A DNA stretch of 63,582 bases from the NCBI GenBank assembly GCA_016873295.1, contig VGXM01000016.1:1-63582 (forward strand), given 5' to 3'. Below are positions 9,001 through 16,581 of this stretch, one piece after another. A model generated the notes under the pieces. It saw only the letters and a program-made list of their open reading frames with translations, made no database searches and had not been told where the DNA came from. This DNA is from Phycisphaerae bacterium (GTDB lineage: Bacteria > Planctomycetota > Phycisphaerae > Phycisphaerales > UBA1924). Both the position numbers and the translations under genes were made by a program. Position 1 is the first letter of the stretch. Each line of letters begins with the position of its first letter.

Positions 9001-10633
9001 GGACTTCCTGGTCCAGAACGGCCGCTGGGACGAGGCCATCGCCCCGTTCGAACGGATCGTCAACGCCAAGGCCGACGACGAGGTCCTCACGTACACCAAG
9101 CGACTGATCGAGTCCTGCGTCCGGGGCGGCCGCGCCGCCGAGGCCCAGACGCTCCTGGACCGCATGGGCCCCGCCGGCGTGGAGAAGGACGTGGTCTTCC
9201 TCCTCCTCACCAGCGAGGTGTCGGCGGCCAACGGCGACGCCGCCCGTCAGCGCGCCATCATCGATCGGGCGATCGAGCTCTTCCCCGCCGAGCCCATCGC
9301 CTATCTCAAGCGCGCCCAGCTGGCGAGGGGCAAGCCGGACCTCGTTCCCGAGGCCATCAACGATCTCTCCGCCGCCCTGCGCATCCAGCCCAATCACTGG
9401 CCCGCGCTCAGGCTCCGGGCCGACCTGTACCTCTCCCAGCAGAAGTGGGACGAGGCCTTCACGGACCTCCGGGCCGCGGTCCGCTCCAACCAACGCCTCG
9501 ACGATCTGCGCGGGCAGCTCATGGAAGCGCTCATGGACCGCGGGCGCCTCAACGAGGCGGCCGACGTCGCCGACGAGTCCCTCCTGGCGCGGCCCAACGA
9601 CCTCGCGCTCATGATCGAGGTCGGCGACCGGTTCGCCGCCATGCGTCACTGGGCCCAGTCGGTGAAGTACTACCGCCAGGCCTGGGAGCAGACCCGAAAC
9701 CCGATCGCGGCCCAGAAGCTCCTCGACGGACTCCTCCTCCAGGCGCCGCCGCTCCTGGCCGAGGCCGAGGCCATCCTCCGCCAGGTCGGCGCCGACGTCG
9801 AGCGCAACCCGGGCCTGGTGATCGCGCGCGCCAAGCTCGCCGCGGCCCGGGGTCGGATGCCCGACGCCAAGAAGGACATCACCACGTCGCTGCGCCTGAT
9901 CCGCAACACCGAGGTGGACGCGATGAGCGCCTGGCTCGCCGAGACGCGCCGCATCGTCACCGACCAGGCCGACCTCCTCCGCTTCTACGAGCAGCTCCAG
10001 GACTCGACCCCGTCGCACGGGAGCTGGATGCAGCTGTTCCGCGCCACCGTCATGTCCCAGGACGGCTCGGACAAGTCCAACCCCTCCAAGGCCATCGCCC
10101 TCATCGAGACCTCGTTGTCCGGCGCCGAGCCGCCCGTCGTCCGGCGGCTCATGCTCGCGCTGCAGTCCAACACCCTCTACTACATGGGCCAGTACCCGCG
10201 CGTCGTCGAGGTGTGCCGGCGCGGGCTGGAGGAGTTCACCAGCGACGGCGAGATGATGAACAACCTCGCCTTCACGCTCGCCAAGCACATGGGCAAGCCC
10301 GACGAGGCCCTCCCGCTGGCCCGGGCCGCCGTCGAGGGCAGCCCCGAGAGCGCCGAGGCCCTGGACACGCTGGGTTACACCCAGCTGCGGCTCGGGCTCC
10401 TTGACGAGGCCGAGGCCACGCTCTTCCAGGCCCTGCAGGCGTCCCGGTCGATCGCGGCACGGTTCGCCGCCACCCTGCACCAGAGCATGGTGTACGCCCA
10501 GAAGAAGGACCGCGAGCGGGCCGAGTCGCTCCTGAAAGAGGTGGAGCGCATGATCGCCCAGTATTCCTTCCTCGATTCCGAAGAGACCCGGTCGGACCTG
10601 GCGCAGCTGCGCAAGGACATCGGCGGGATCTGA
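6038..10633 (+). CDS. Giant TPR-repeat membrane-anchored protein of the EPS locus
   Basis: A 1531-residue protein with a single N-terminal hydrophobic segment (about 8-33, FVVILSVVLVVAAGAVLGLLY), then almost entirely helical tetratricopeptide-type repeats, such as ALFMLAELELQLRNFEAATTI and EPWVLEMSFMRALAAKDYAK. The C-terminus has classical TPRs (ALDTLGYTQLRLGLLDEAEA). GTG 6038 follows AGGAG. It lies directly behind the exosortase, the position often held by PEP-CTERM/XrtA-system TPR proteins (PrsT-like). A periplasmic scaffold for polysaccharide assembly or export is therefore inferred. No catalytic motif was seen. Confidence 0.8.
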   Translation: MASKVNTRFVVILSVVLVVAAGAVLGLLYSVMYKSAPELAASGDKLMAAGEYEAAARQYSKAVNKEQTNAEWLRKWRDALLRLTPETTTDYEARYDKEYMQTLRQIALIETDSLQAQHDYLGAWLRQFGDTNAGRGSWEFLAGEARGSIARAEADPAVSKDPRRDALKRYRAIPRLRIYLSGLDMTAAELDEAIADAGAALEADPTDYETAFLLSHTHLQASSAAARRGEAAAESAAFTSATEVAQAFARSSPEHPGGALLELGLELEALRRSVVGEGGSRPETRGRVEAATEMMRPRLARVAELVKARGAEVFDTTLLARFQQVESYVDERGQTPLSLDMARWALEHAPQSSEYLLAVAGILGESGQYTEAIPFLERQVNLAHVSLSWTGLKQRYQTPQAMAMAADFLLRRADSAEDQAERAAALDECKTWRDRLAQRVAADHPPLLLVDGGLKALRGDWMDAKQLLTQYNSVTNNADAEGLLRLAAVHMRVNEPGEARRRLQQSLDRRPDSPRALFMLAELELQLRNFEAATTIYERIAKLDPENKGAASRLAEINAALGKGQSDDPVLRDVIAAARKADGLDGTPGDLDGAIRDLQAAAVAHSHDMRVVSELIRRLLEKRDRAGAVAAVRAAQAARPDDAELRAIEAALAETDPVKAQAALIANSAASDLDKNRALFELYARNRRNEEAEAILTEVIRVAPDEPWVLEMSFMRALAAKDYAKADGLAAKAAEKNLDRVGGRTFRARIRGAQGAWNDAITLLREGLEPGAATPEYWRLLGRTQVAAGRTSESIESFQRAVAMRPSDIILTKDLITVLMQQDRRSDALTAARAAERYAGSDLEFFEMLMVLEQTAGDKARVVQLRERYRVRDPDHRSNLLGLASVYLDLRQSDKARSVIDGLRRDADGIDAVALDARWHADRADYASARRIFAEYISALPDEHRTAEPYMTYATFMYSINDVQTAYVALLQARKYQSPLMEGDKGLGDFLVQNGRWDEAIAPFERIVNAKADDEVLTYTKRLIESCVRGGRAAEAQTLLDRMGPAGVEKDVVFLLLTSEVSAANGDAARQRAIIDRAIELFPAEPIAYLKRAQLARGKPDLVPEAINDLSAALRIQPNHWPALRLRADLYLSQQKWDEAFTDLRAAVRSNQRLDDLRGQLMEALMDRGRLNEAADVADESLLARPNDLALMIEVGDRFAAMRHWAQSVKYYRQAWEQTRNPIAAQKLLDGLLLQAPPLLAEAEAILRQVGADVERNPGLVIARAKLAAARGRMPDAKKDITTSLRLIRNTEVDAMSAWLAETRRIVTDQADLLRFYEQLQDSTPSHGSWMQLFRATVMSQDGSDKSNPSKAIALIETSLSGAEPPVVRRLMLALQSNTLYYMGQYPRVVEVCRRGLEEFTSDGEMMNNLAFTLAKHMGKPDEALPLARAAVEGSPESAEALDTLGYTQLRLGLLDEAEATLFQALQASRSIAARFAATLHQSMVYAQKKDRERAESLLKEVERMIAQYSFLDSEETRSDLAQLRKDIGGI

Positions 10634-10781
10634 CCCTAACGTCCGAGAACATCGACCGCCACCCGCCTTGTATTCGTCTCAGCCCGCCGTTGGGACTGAG
10701 AACCTGAGGACACCGCCGACCCCAGCCGATGCACACCTCACCCGCGGCGATTGACCGCGGGCCCAGCCAGGGAACCCACCC

Positions 10782-13007
10782 ATGCCCGCCCCCTCGTCAG
10801 AACCCCGCACAAGCCCCGCCCAAGCCCAGGGACCGCGACCGGCGCCCGGGCCCCAACAGGCGGGCGGCGTCTCGATCGACCCGGTCAAGCTGCTTCAGAA
10901 GTACAAGTACTGGCTCGGGGCGGCGGGCGCGGTCGGCGTGTTCCTCGGGGGCGCCTTCCACCTGGGCATGGCCCGCGTGTACCCCATCTGGACCAGCGCC
11001 GCGCAGTTCCAGGCGTACCCCCAGGCCGTCGAGCCCGGCGTCCCGCTGACGGGCGACCCCCAGAACAAGGAAGGCTTCGACCGGTTCATGCAGACGCAGG
11101 TGCGCATTATCGAGTCCGACGGCGTGCTGACGCGCGTCGCCGAGAACCCGGCCCTCGCCGTCGAGGCCCCGGGGTGGGTGCGCTCGGTGGTCGAGGGCGG
11201 GCGCGTCAACGCCGCCAAGGCGCTCAAGAAGCTCAAGAAGCGCGTGAACGCGAGCATCCTGCCCGGCACGAGCATCATCCAGGTGTCCGCGTGGGACAAC
11301 AACCCGGCGGAGGCGATGGCGCTGGTGCGGCTGGTCCGCGAGGCCTACGTGGGCACGCTGCGCCGTCAGGCCAGCCAGGTGAACCAGCCCCAGACCGACG
11401 CCCTCAAGCGCAACATCGACGCCATGGGCGAGGAAGTCACGCGCATCCAGCGGGCCCGCGACAGTCTCATCACCGGCTCCACGCTCGAATCGCTCAACGA
11501 GGCCAACAACGCCACCCGCCAGCGCCTCGAGGCCATCAACAAGCTCCAGGTCGAGGTCCACGCCGACCTCGAAGGCACGCGGAAGCAGCGCGAGATGTAC
11601 GAGGCCGAGGCGAACGCCCCGGCGGGCGTGACCTACCCCGAGATGCTGACCACCGAGATCGAGCGCGAGCCGACCATGGCCGAGGCGTTGCGCCAGCTCG
11701 CCGCCTACGAGGCCCGCAAGAAGGCGCTCCTCCAGATGTTCGACCCGTCGCACCGCGAGGTGCGGTCGATCGAGTTCGCCATCGACGCCCAGCAGCGCAG
11801 CGTCGACGAGATCCGCGAGCGGCTCCTCCACACGCGCTTCCGCGCCCTGCTCGAATCCGTCCGTCAGTCCGAGGCCCAGCTCCACGCGCGGATGGTCGAA
11901 CTCCAGTCCGAGCGTGACAAGGAGATGGTCCGCATGGCCGAGCTGTCCAAGGCCATGGCCCAGGTCAAGGACATGGACGACCAGGTCCGCCTCATCACCG
12001 AGGAGAGGCGGAAGATGCAGACCCAGTTCGACTCCCTTCGGCTGCTCGACCAGCTCCCCACCAGCAACCGCATCGTGGTGCTCCAGGACGAGCGCAAGCC
12101 CGATGAGATGACGTTCCCCAAGCTGCTCATCACCATCCCCGCGGGCGCCCTGCTCGTGCTGGGGTTCGTGGGCACGCTGGCCGTGGTCCGCGAGCTCGTC
12201 GACCAGCGGGTCAAGGGGCCCGGCGACATCGCCCTCATCCCGCGCACCCGCGTGGCGGGGTGGATCCCTGACGCCGCCCAGGACCCGGCGGGCCCCGGCG
12301 CGGTGGAAACGGCGTTCCGCGACCGGCCCCGAGGCGCGGTCGCCGAGAGCTTCCGGCAGCTCCGCTCCAGCCTCGGCAAGCGGATGCAGGCCGCGGGGCA
12401 CCGCAGCGTGCTCGTGCTCGCCGCCGCCCCGAGCTCGGGCGGCACCACCACCGCCGCCAACCTCGCCCTGGCGTGCGCCGGCGCCGACCAGCGCGTCCTC
12501 CTGATCGACGCCAACTTCCGTCGCCCCGCACTGCACCGCGTGTTCGGGCTCCCGGAGGAGGGCGGGCTGGGCGACGTCCTGGCCCAGTCGCGGTCGCTCG
12601 AGCAGGCGGTCCACAAGACGGGCGTCCCCAACCTCGATGTCCTGACCTCCGGCTCGCGGGCCTCGCGTGCGTTCGAGCGGCTCAGCAGCGATGCGATGAC
12701 CCGTCTCATCGCGGACGCCAAGACCCGCTACGACGTCGTCCTGATCGACTGTTCGCCCGCGCTCGTCTCCGGCGACGGGCACTCGCTCGCCAACCGCTGC
12801 GACGCGTCGCTCCTGGTCGCGCGCGCGATGAGCGAAACCCGCGGCCTGATCGCTCGGCTCAAGAACGAGCTGCAGGACAACCGCGGCGAGTTCCTCGGCG
12901 TCGTCGTCAACGCCGTCAAGCCCTCCGCCGGCGGGTACCTCAAGGGCAACATCCGCGCCACCCATGAATACACCAGCGAGTCGGCCGGCGACCGCACGGC
13001 GGCCTAG
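10782..13007 (+). CDS. Wzc-like chain-length/ATPase protein with degenerate P-loop
   Basis: Polysaccharide co-polymerase of 741 residues. A Wzz-type N-terminus has its first transmembrane segment at about 44-66, a long periplasmic coiled-coil region follows (about 100-440), and a second transmembrane segment lies at about 447-470 (PKLLITIPAGALLVLGFVGTL). The cytoplasmic domain (about 515-741) aligns with BY-kinases. The Walker A, normally PGEGKST, is PSSGGTT at 550-556, so the catalytic Lys is Gly554. Walker A' is DANFRRP (usually DAD) and Walker B is VVLIDCSP. The C-terminal Tyr cluster is nearly absent. It is probably a structural regulator rather than an active kinase. Start ATG 10782 is preceded by AGGGA. 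Confidence 0.85.
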   Translation: MPAPSSEPRTSPAQAQGPRPAPGPQQAGGVSIDPVKLLQKYKYWLGAAGAVGVFLGGAFHLGMARVYPIWTSAAQFQAYPQAVEPGVPLTGDPQNKEGFDRFMQTQVRIIESDGVLTRVAENPALAVEAPGWVRSVVEGGRVNAAKALKKLKKRVNASILPGTSIIQVSAWDNNPAEAMALVRLVREAYVGTLRRQASQVNQPQTDALKRNIDAMGEEVTRIQRARDSLITGSTLESLNEANNATRQRLEAINKLQVEVHADLEGTRKQREMYEAEANAPAGVTYPEMLTTEIEREPTMAEALRQLAAYEARKKALLQMFDPSHREVRSIEFAIDAQQRSVDEIRERLLHTRFRALLESVRQSEAQLHARMVELQSERDKEMVRMAELSKAMAQVKDMDDQVRLITEERRKMQTQFDSLRLLDQLPTSNRIVVLQDERKPDEMTFPKLLITIPAGALLVLGFVGTLAVVRELVDQRVKGPGDIALIPRTRVAGWIPDAAQDPAGPGAVETAFRDRPRGAVAESFRQLRSSLGKRMQAAGHRSVLVLAAAPSSGGTTTAANLALACAGADQRVLLIDANFRRPALHRVFGLPEEGGLGDVLAQSRSLEQAVHKTGVPNLDVLTSGSRASRAFERLSSDAMTRLIADAKTRYDVVLIDCSPALVSGDGHSLANRCDASLLVARAMSETRGLIARLKNELQDNRGEFLGVVVNAVKPSAGGYLKGNIRATHEYTSESAGDRTAA

Positions 13008-13037
13008 CTCCACGGTCCCCGACGCCCCGCCCGCGAC

Positions 13038-14117
13038 ATGACCGCCCAGTCCCCCACCAACACCCCGGGCGGCGGCGCGCCCCAGCGAGCCCTCATCACG
13101 GGCGGCGCCGGCTTCATCGGTTCGCACCTCTGCGAGCGGCTGCTCGCCCGCGGCGACGCCGTCACCATCGTCGACGACCTCTCGACCGGGCGGCGCGCCA
13201 ACCTGCCGCCCCCCCACCCCAACCTCCGGTTCATCGAGGCCGACCTCAAGGAGGCCCTCCGCGCCCTGGGGCGCGGCGAGCGCTTCCACGAGATCTACCA
13301 CCTGGCCGCCGCCGTCGGCGTCGACCTGGTCCTCAAGGACCCCTTCAACGCCATCCGGATCAACATCGAGCAGACCCAGGCGGTCCTGGACTTTGCGCTC
13401 CACGCCTCGCCCGCCGGCGGCCCCACGCGCATCCTCGTCGCCTCGTCCTCGGAGGTTTACGGCAAGGGCATTTGCGAGCCGTTCGCCGAGGACGACGACG
13501 TTGTCCTGGGGCCCACCACGCTCGCCCGCTGGAGCTACGCCCACTCCAAGGCGATCGACGAACACCTCGCCATCGCCTGCGCCCGGCACCGCGGCCTGCC
13601 CGCCACCATCGTCCGCTTCTTCAACACCGTCGGCCCCCGCCAGGTCGGGCAGTACGGGATGGTGCTCCCGCGCTTCATCCGCGCCGCCCTCGAAGGCCGC
13701 CCCCTCGAGGTATTCGGCGACGGGCGCCAGAGCCGCTGCTTCTGCGACGTCCGCGACGTGGTCGCCGCCCTCCCCATGCTCCTGGCCTCGCCGGCTTGCG
13801 CGGGGCGGGTCTTCAACCTCGGGTCCGATCGCCCCATCACCATCGAGGAGCTGGCGTGCCTCGTGATCCGCGTGACCGGCTCCCGATCCGAGGTCCGCTT
13901 CGTCCCCTACGACAAGGCCTACCCCGAGGGCTTCGAGGATCTGCGCGCCCGCCGGCCCGACCTGACCCGCATCCGCCAGGCCATCGGCTTCTCGCCCTCG
14001 ATCCCCCTGGAGCGGACGGTCCGTGACACCGCGGCGTCGGTCGCCGCGGACGCGGCGCGCCCCGTGGTCGACACGCCGCCGGCGCGCGCGCCGCGACCCG
14101 AGGAGGCGAGGCCGTGA
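13038..14117 (+). CDS. NAD-dependent sugar-nucleotide epimerase/dehydratase
   Basis: An extended SDR of 359 residues with the NAD motif TGGAGFIG (21-28), a conserved Ser-rich strand LVASSSEVYG and the catalytic Y167xxxK171 (WSYAHSKAIDE). It resembles UDP-glucose 4-epimerases and UDP-glucuronate decarboxylases; the exact substrate cannot be read from sequence. It starts 30 nt after the Wzc-like gene and overlaps the next gene by the four bases GTGA. A role in supplying an activated sugar for the polysaccharide is inferred from context. Confidence 0.88.
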   Translation: MTAQSPTNTPGGGAPQRALITGGAGFIGSHLCERLLARGDAVTIVDDLSTGRRANLPPPHPNLRFIEADLKEALRALGRGERFHEIYHLAAAVGVDLVLKDPFNAIRINIEQTQAVLDFALHASPAGGPTRILVASSSEVYGKGICEPFAEDDDVVLGPTTLARWSYAHSKAIDEHLAIACARHRGLPATIVRFFNTVGPRQVGQYGMVLPRFIRAALEGRPLEVFGDGRQSRCFCDVRDVVAALPMLLASPACAGRVFNLGSDRPITIEELACLVIRVTGSRSEVRFVPYDKAYPEGFEDLRARRPDLTRIRQAIGFSPSIPLERTVRDTAASVAADAARPVVDTPPARAPRPEEARP

Positions 14118-15577
14118 TCCTCCACCTCGCCCAGGCGCTGCCCACGGTCCCGCCCCCGGTCGCCGAGCAGATCCGCGGCCTCAGCACCGAACTGGGCCGC
14201 CTGCAGGAGCAGGTCACGTCGCTGGAGTCCGCGGCGGGGCTCGGCGACGGCGCCCACGTCGCGTCGCGCCTCTCGATTTTTCACGGCTACCTCTGGGTGC
14301 TGGTCGTCGCGTTCCTGGTCTCCCTGATCGCGACGCCCATCATGCGGCGTCTGGCGGTCACGCACGGCGTCGTCGACCGCCCGGGCGAGGCCCGGAAACT
14401 GCACCGCCAGCCCACGGCCTACCTCGGCGGAGTCGCGGTGTACCTCGGCATCATCGCCGCCGTCGCCTTCAGCTACGCCGCGCTCGTGCAACCCGGACTC
14501 ATCGACTTCCACGACGTCCGCGCCGATCACGCGGGCGACAGCCTGCTGCCGGCCCCGGTCCCGCTGTCGATCGTCCTGGGCCTCACCGTGATCATGCTCG
14601 TCGGGATGATCGACGACGTGACGGGGCTGTGGCCCCGGGTCAAGGTGGGCGGGCAGCTCATGGCCGCCGCCGCGCTCGCCATCGACGACGTCGGCGTCAA
14701 GGTCGCCGCCGGCGTGATGGCCCCGATCGGTCGGCTCATCGGGAGCCCGGACCTGGTCTGGAACATCCCCCTCCCGTTCCAGGTCCCGGTGGTCGGCGTC
14801 GGGAGCATCGAGATCGACGCGGTCTACTGGACGGGCACCGCCATCATCGCCATCTTCGTGCTGGGCGCCTGCAACGCCTCGAACCTGATCGACGGGCTGG
14901 ACGGGCTGCTCTCGGGCGTCACCGCCATCGCGATGATGGGGCTGCTCGTCATCGCCCTGGGGCTCGCGCTCCACGACCACAGCGCCCGCGACGCCCAGCG
15001 CATCATCCTGTGCATGGCCGTGCTGGGCGCCTGCCTCGGATTCCTCCCCCACAACTTCAACCCGGCCAACATCTTCCTGGGCGATTCGGGCTCGCTCCTC
15101 CTGGGCTTCTGCACGTGCGTGATCATCCTCACGCTGGGCGAGCAGGGCCGCACCGAGCTCGTCATCGCCGGCCTGATCATCTACGCCCTCCCGATCATCG
15201 ACACCGTCCTGGCGATCGTTCGGCGGAAGATGGCCCACAAGCGCATCAGCTCCGCCGACGACCAGCACCTGCACCACATGCTCAAGCGGGCCCTGGGCGT
15301 CAAGGGCGCCGTCCTCTCCCTGTACGCCATCGCCGCGTCCTTCGCGGTCTTCGGCGTCATGATCTCCGAGGTCCGGGCCCGCGCGGTGTACGTCCTGGCC
15401 CTCGTCTTCGCCGCCTCCATCGGCGTGTACGCGATCAAGATCGCCCGCAAGAAGCAGCTCGAGGACGAGATGGCCGGCGCCGAGGCCGCCCGGGCTACGA
15501 AGGCCGGCGCGGAGCCCGCGCGCCCGAGGTCGCCGGAACCCGTCGGCACCGCGCCCAAGAGCCCCGCCTCCCCCTGA
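14114..15577 (+). CDS. Undecaprenyl-phosphate sugar-1-phosphate transferase (WecA/TagO type)
   Basis: A 487-residue polytopic enzyme of the GT4/MraY superfamily. It transfers a HexNAc-1-phosphate from its UDP-sugar to undecaprenyl phosphate, the first membrane step of polysaccharide synthesis. Visible motifs are the Asp pair in IDDVTGLWPR, NASNLIDGLDGL, FNPANIFLGDSGSLLLGF and the cytosolic HIHH-type loop DDQHLHHML. About ten membrane segments are present. It begins with a GTG overlapping the previous stop. The 45 residues before the first membrane segment form a short predicted coiled coil not usual in WecA. The C-terminus is an Ala/Pro-rich tail. Confidence 0.9.
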   Translation: MILHLAQALPTVPPPVAEQIRGLSTELGRLQEQVTSLESAAGLGDGAHVASRLSIFHGYLWVLVVAFLVSLIATPIMRRLAVTHGVVDRPGEARKLHRQPTAYLGGVAVYLGIIAAVAFSYAALVQPGLIDFHDVRADHAGDSLLPAPVPLSIVLGLTVIMLVGMIDDVTGLWPRVKVGGQLMAAAALAIDDVGVKVAAGVMAPIGRLIGSPDLVWNIPLPFQVPVVGVGSIEIDAVYWTGTAIIAIFVLGACNASNLIDGLDGLLSGVTAIAMMGLLVIALGLALHDHSARDAQRIILCMAVLGACLGFLPHNFNPANIFLGDSGSLLLGFCTCVIILTLGEQGRTELVIAGLIIYALPIIDTVLAIVRRKMAHKRISSADDQHLHHMLKRALGVKGAVLSLYAIAASFAVFGVMISEVRARAVYVLALVFAASIGVYAIKIARKKQLEDEMAGAEAARATKAGAEPARPRSPEPVGTAPKSPASP

Positions 15578-15589
15578 CCCCGCCCCGGT

Positions 15590-15595
15590 TATACT
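15590..15595 (+). promoter_or_regulatory. -10 hexamer TATACT for a leaderless parA transcript
   Basis: TATACT ends 6 nt before the ATG at 15602, the spacing expected if transcription starts at the ATG itself. No Shine-Dalgarno sequence precedes the ATG and no clear -35 is visible. Confidence 0.6.
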
Positions 15596-15601
15596 CGCGC
15601 C

Positions 15602-16510
15602 ATGACGGAGCAGACCCGGCGCGAAGGATCGCGGCAGAGGCCCCTCGTCGTTGCCCTCATGAACCAGAAGGGCGGCGTGGGCAAGACCACCACGACCGTG
15701 AACCTCGCCGCCGCGCTCGCCCACGCCGGCGTTCGCACGCTGGTCGTCGACCTGGACCCGCAGGCTCACGCCTCCCTGCACCTGGGCGTCGACCCCGCCG
15801 ACCTTCCGCTCACCCTCTACGAGGCCCTCCTGGACCCGTCCCGTGCGACGCAGGACCTTGTCCGGCCCGTCTCCGCGAGGCTCGATCTCATCCCCAGCCG
15901 CACCGACATGGCGGCCGTCGAGTCCGAACTCGCCGACGCCCCCGACCGCAGCGCACGCCTGACCGAGGTGCTCGCCCGCGCCGGGGCGGCCTACGACGCC
16001 GTGCTCATCGACTGCCCGCCCTCCCTCGGGCTCCTGACGCTCAACGGGCTGGCGTCCGCCCGCCTCGTCCTGATCCCCATGCAGGCCCACTTCCTCGCCC
16101 TCCAGGGCGTGGGCAAGCTCCTGGAGACCGTGGCCGCCCTCGGCGCCGGCGTCAACCCGGGGCTCCGGGTCGATGGCGTGGTTCTCTGCATGCACGACAC
16201 CTCCAGCACCCACTGCCGCGAGGTCGTCGATGACCTTGAGGGCTTCTTCTCCGCCGCCAGGGGCACGGGCGTGTCGTGGGCCGACGCCGCGGTCCTCCGC
16301 CCGGCCATCCGGCGCAACATCAAGCTCGCCGAGTGCCCGAGCTTCGGGCAGTCGATCTTCGCATACGCCCCGTCCGCCCCCGGCGCCGAGGACTACCGCG
16401 CCCTGGCCGATTCGCTTGTCGAGCGCTGGCGACGGCAGGGCCTGATCGCCGAGGCCCAGCCACCCCAGGTGTTGGTCGCCGCCCCCCGCCACGCCGCCGA
16501 GGCCGTCTGA
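15602..16510 (+). CDS. ParA/MinD-family ATPase
   Basis: A 302-residue P-loop ATPase with the deviant Walker A KGGVGKTT (23-30) preceded by NQ, Walker A' VVDLDPQAHAS and Walker B VLIDCPPSLGLLT. It is close to chromosome-partition ParA/Soj proteins, which bind DNA or membranes as ATP dimers and position cargo. No parB or parS-like palindrome is nearby. It sits between a WecA-type transferase and murJ, so it could place envelope or polysaccharide machinery instead of DNA (inference). Confidence 0.88.
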   Translation: MTEQTRREGSRQRPLVVALMNQKGGVGKTTTTVNLAAALAHAGVRTLVVDLDPQAHASLHLGVDPADLPLTLYEALLDPSRATQDLVRPVSARLDLIPSRTDMAAVESELADAPDRSARLTEVLARAGAAYDAVLIDCPPSLGLLTLNGLASARLVLIPMQAHFLALQGVGKLLETVAALGAGVNPGLRVDGVVLCMHDTSSTHCREVVDDLEGFFSAARGTGVSWADAAVLRPAIRRNIKLAECPSFGQSIFAYAPSAPGAEDYRALADSLVERWRRQGLIAEAQPPQVLVAAPRHAAEAV

Positions 16511-16581
16511 CGCCCCGGCTGGGGCCAATGCCCGCGCGTGGTCGATCTACCCCCCATGAGCCACCGACCGGAGCCGACCGC

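Noticed and set aside
5954-10480. A 1508-codon open frame on the minus strand
   Set aside because: It mirrors the giant TPR gene; its translation is rich in Gly, Arg, Leu and Val without motifs, as expected for an antisense shadow in GC-rich DNA.
15602-16510. ParA as part of a chromosome-partition locus with an origin nearby
   Set aside because: No parB, parS palindromes, dnaA boxes or gid/mnm genes are present; the neighbours are envelope genes.
13919-16528. An 869-codon minus-strand frame across the epimerase, transferase and parA genes
   Set aside because: It covers three well-identified plus-strand genes and shows only low-complexity Asp/Gly/His/Arg sequence.
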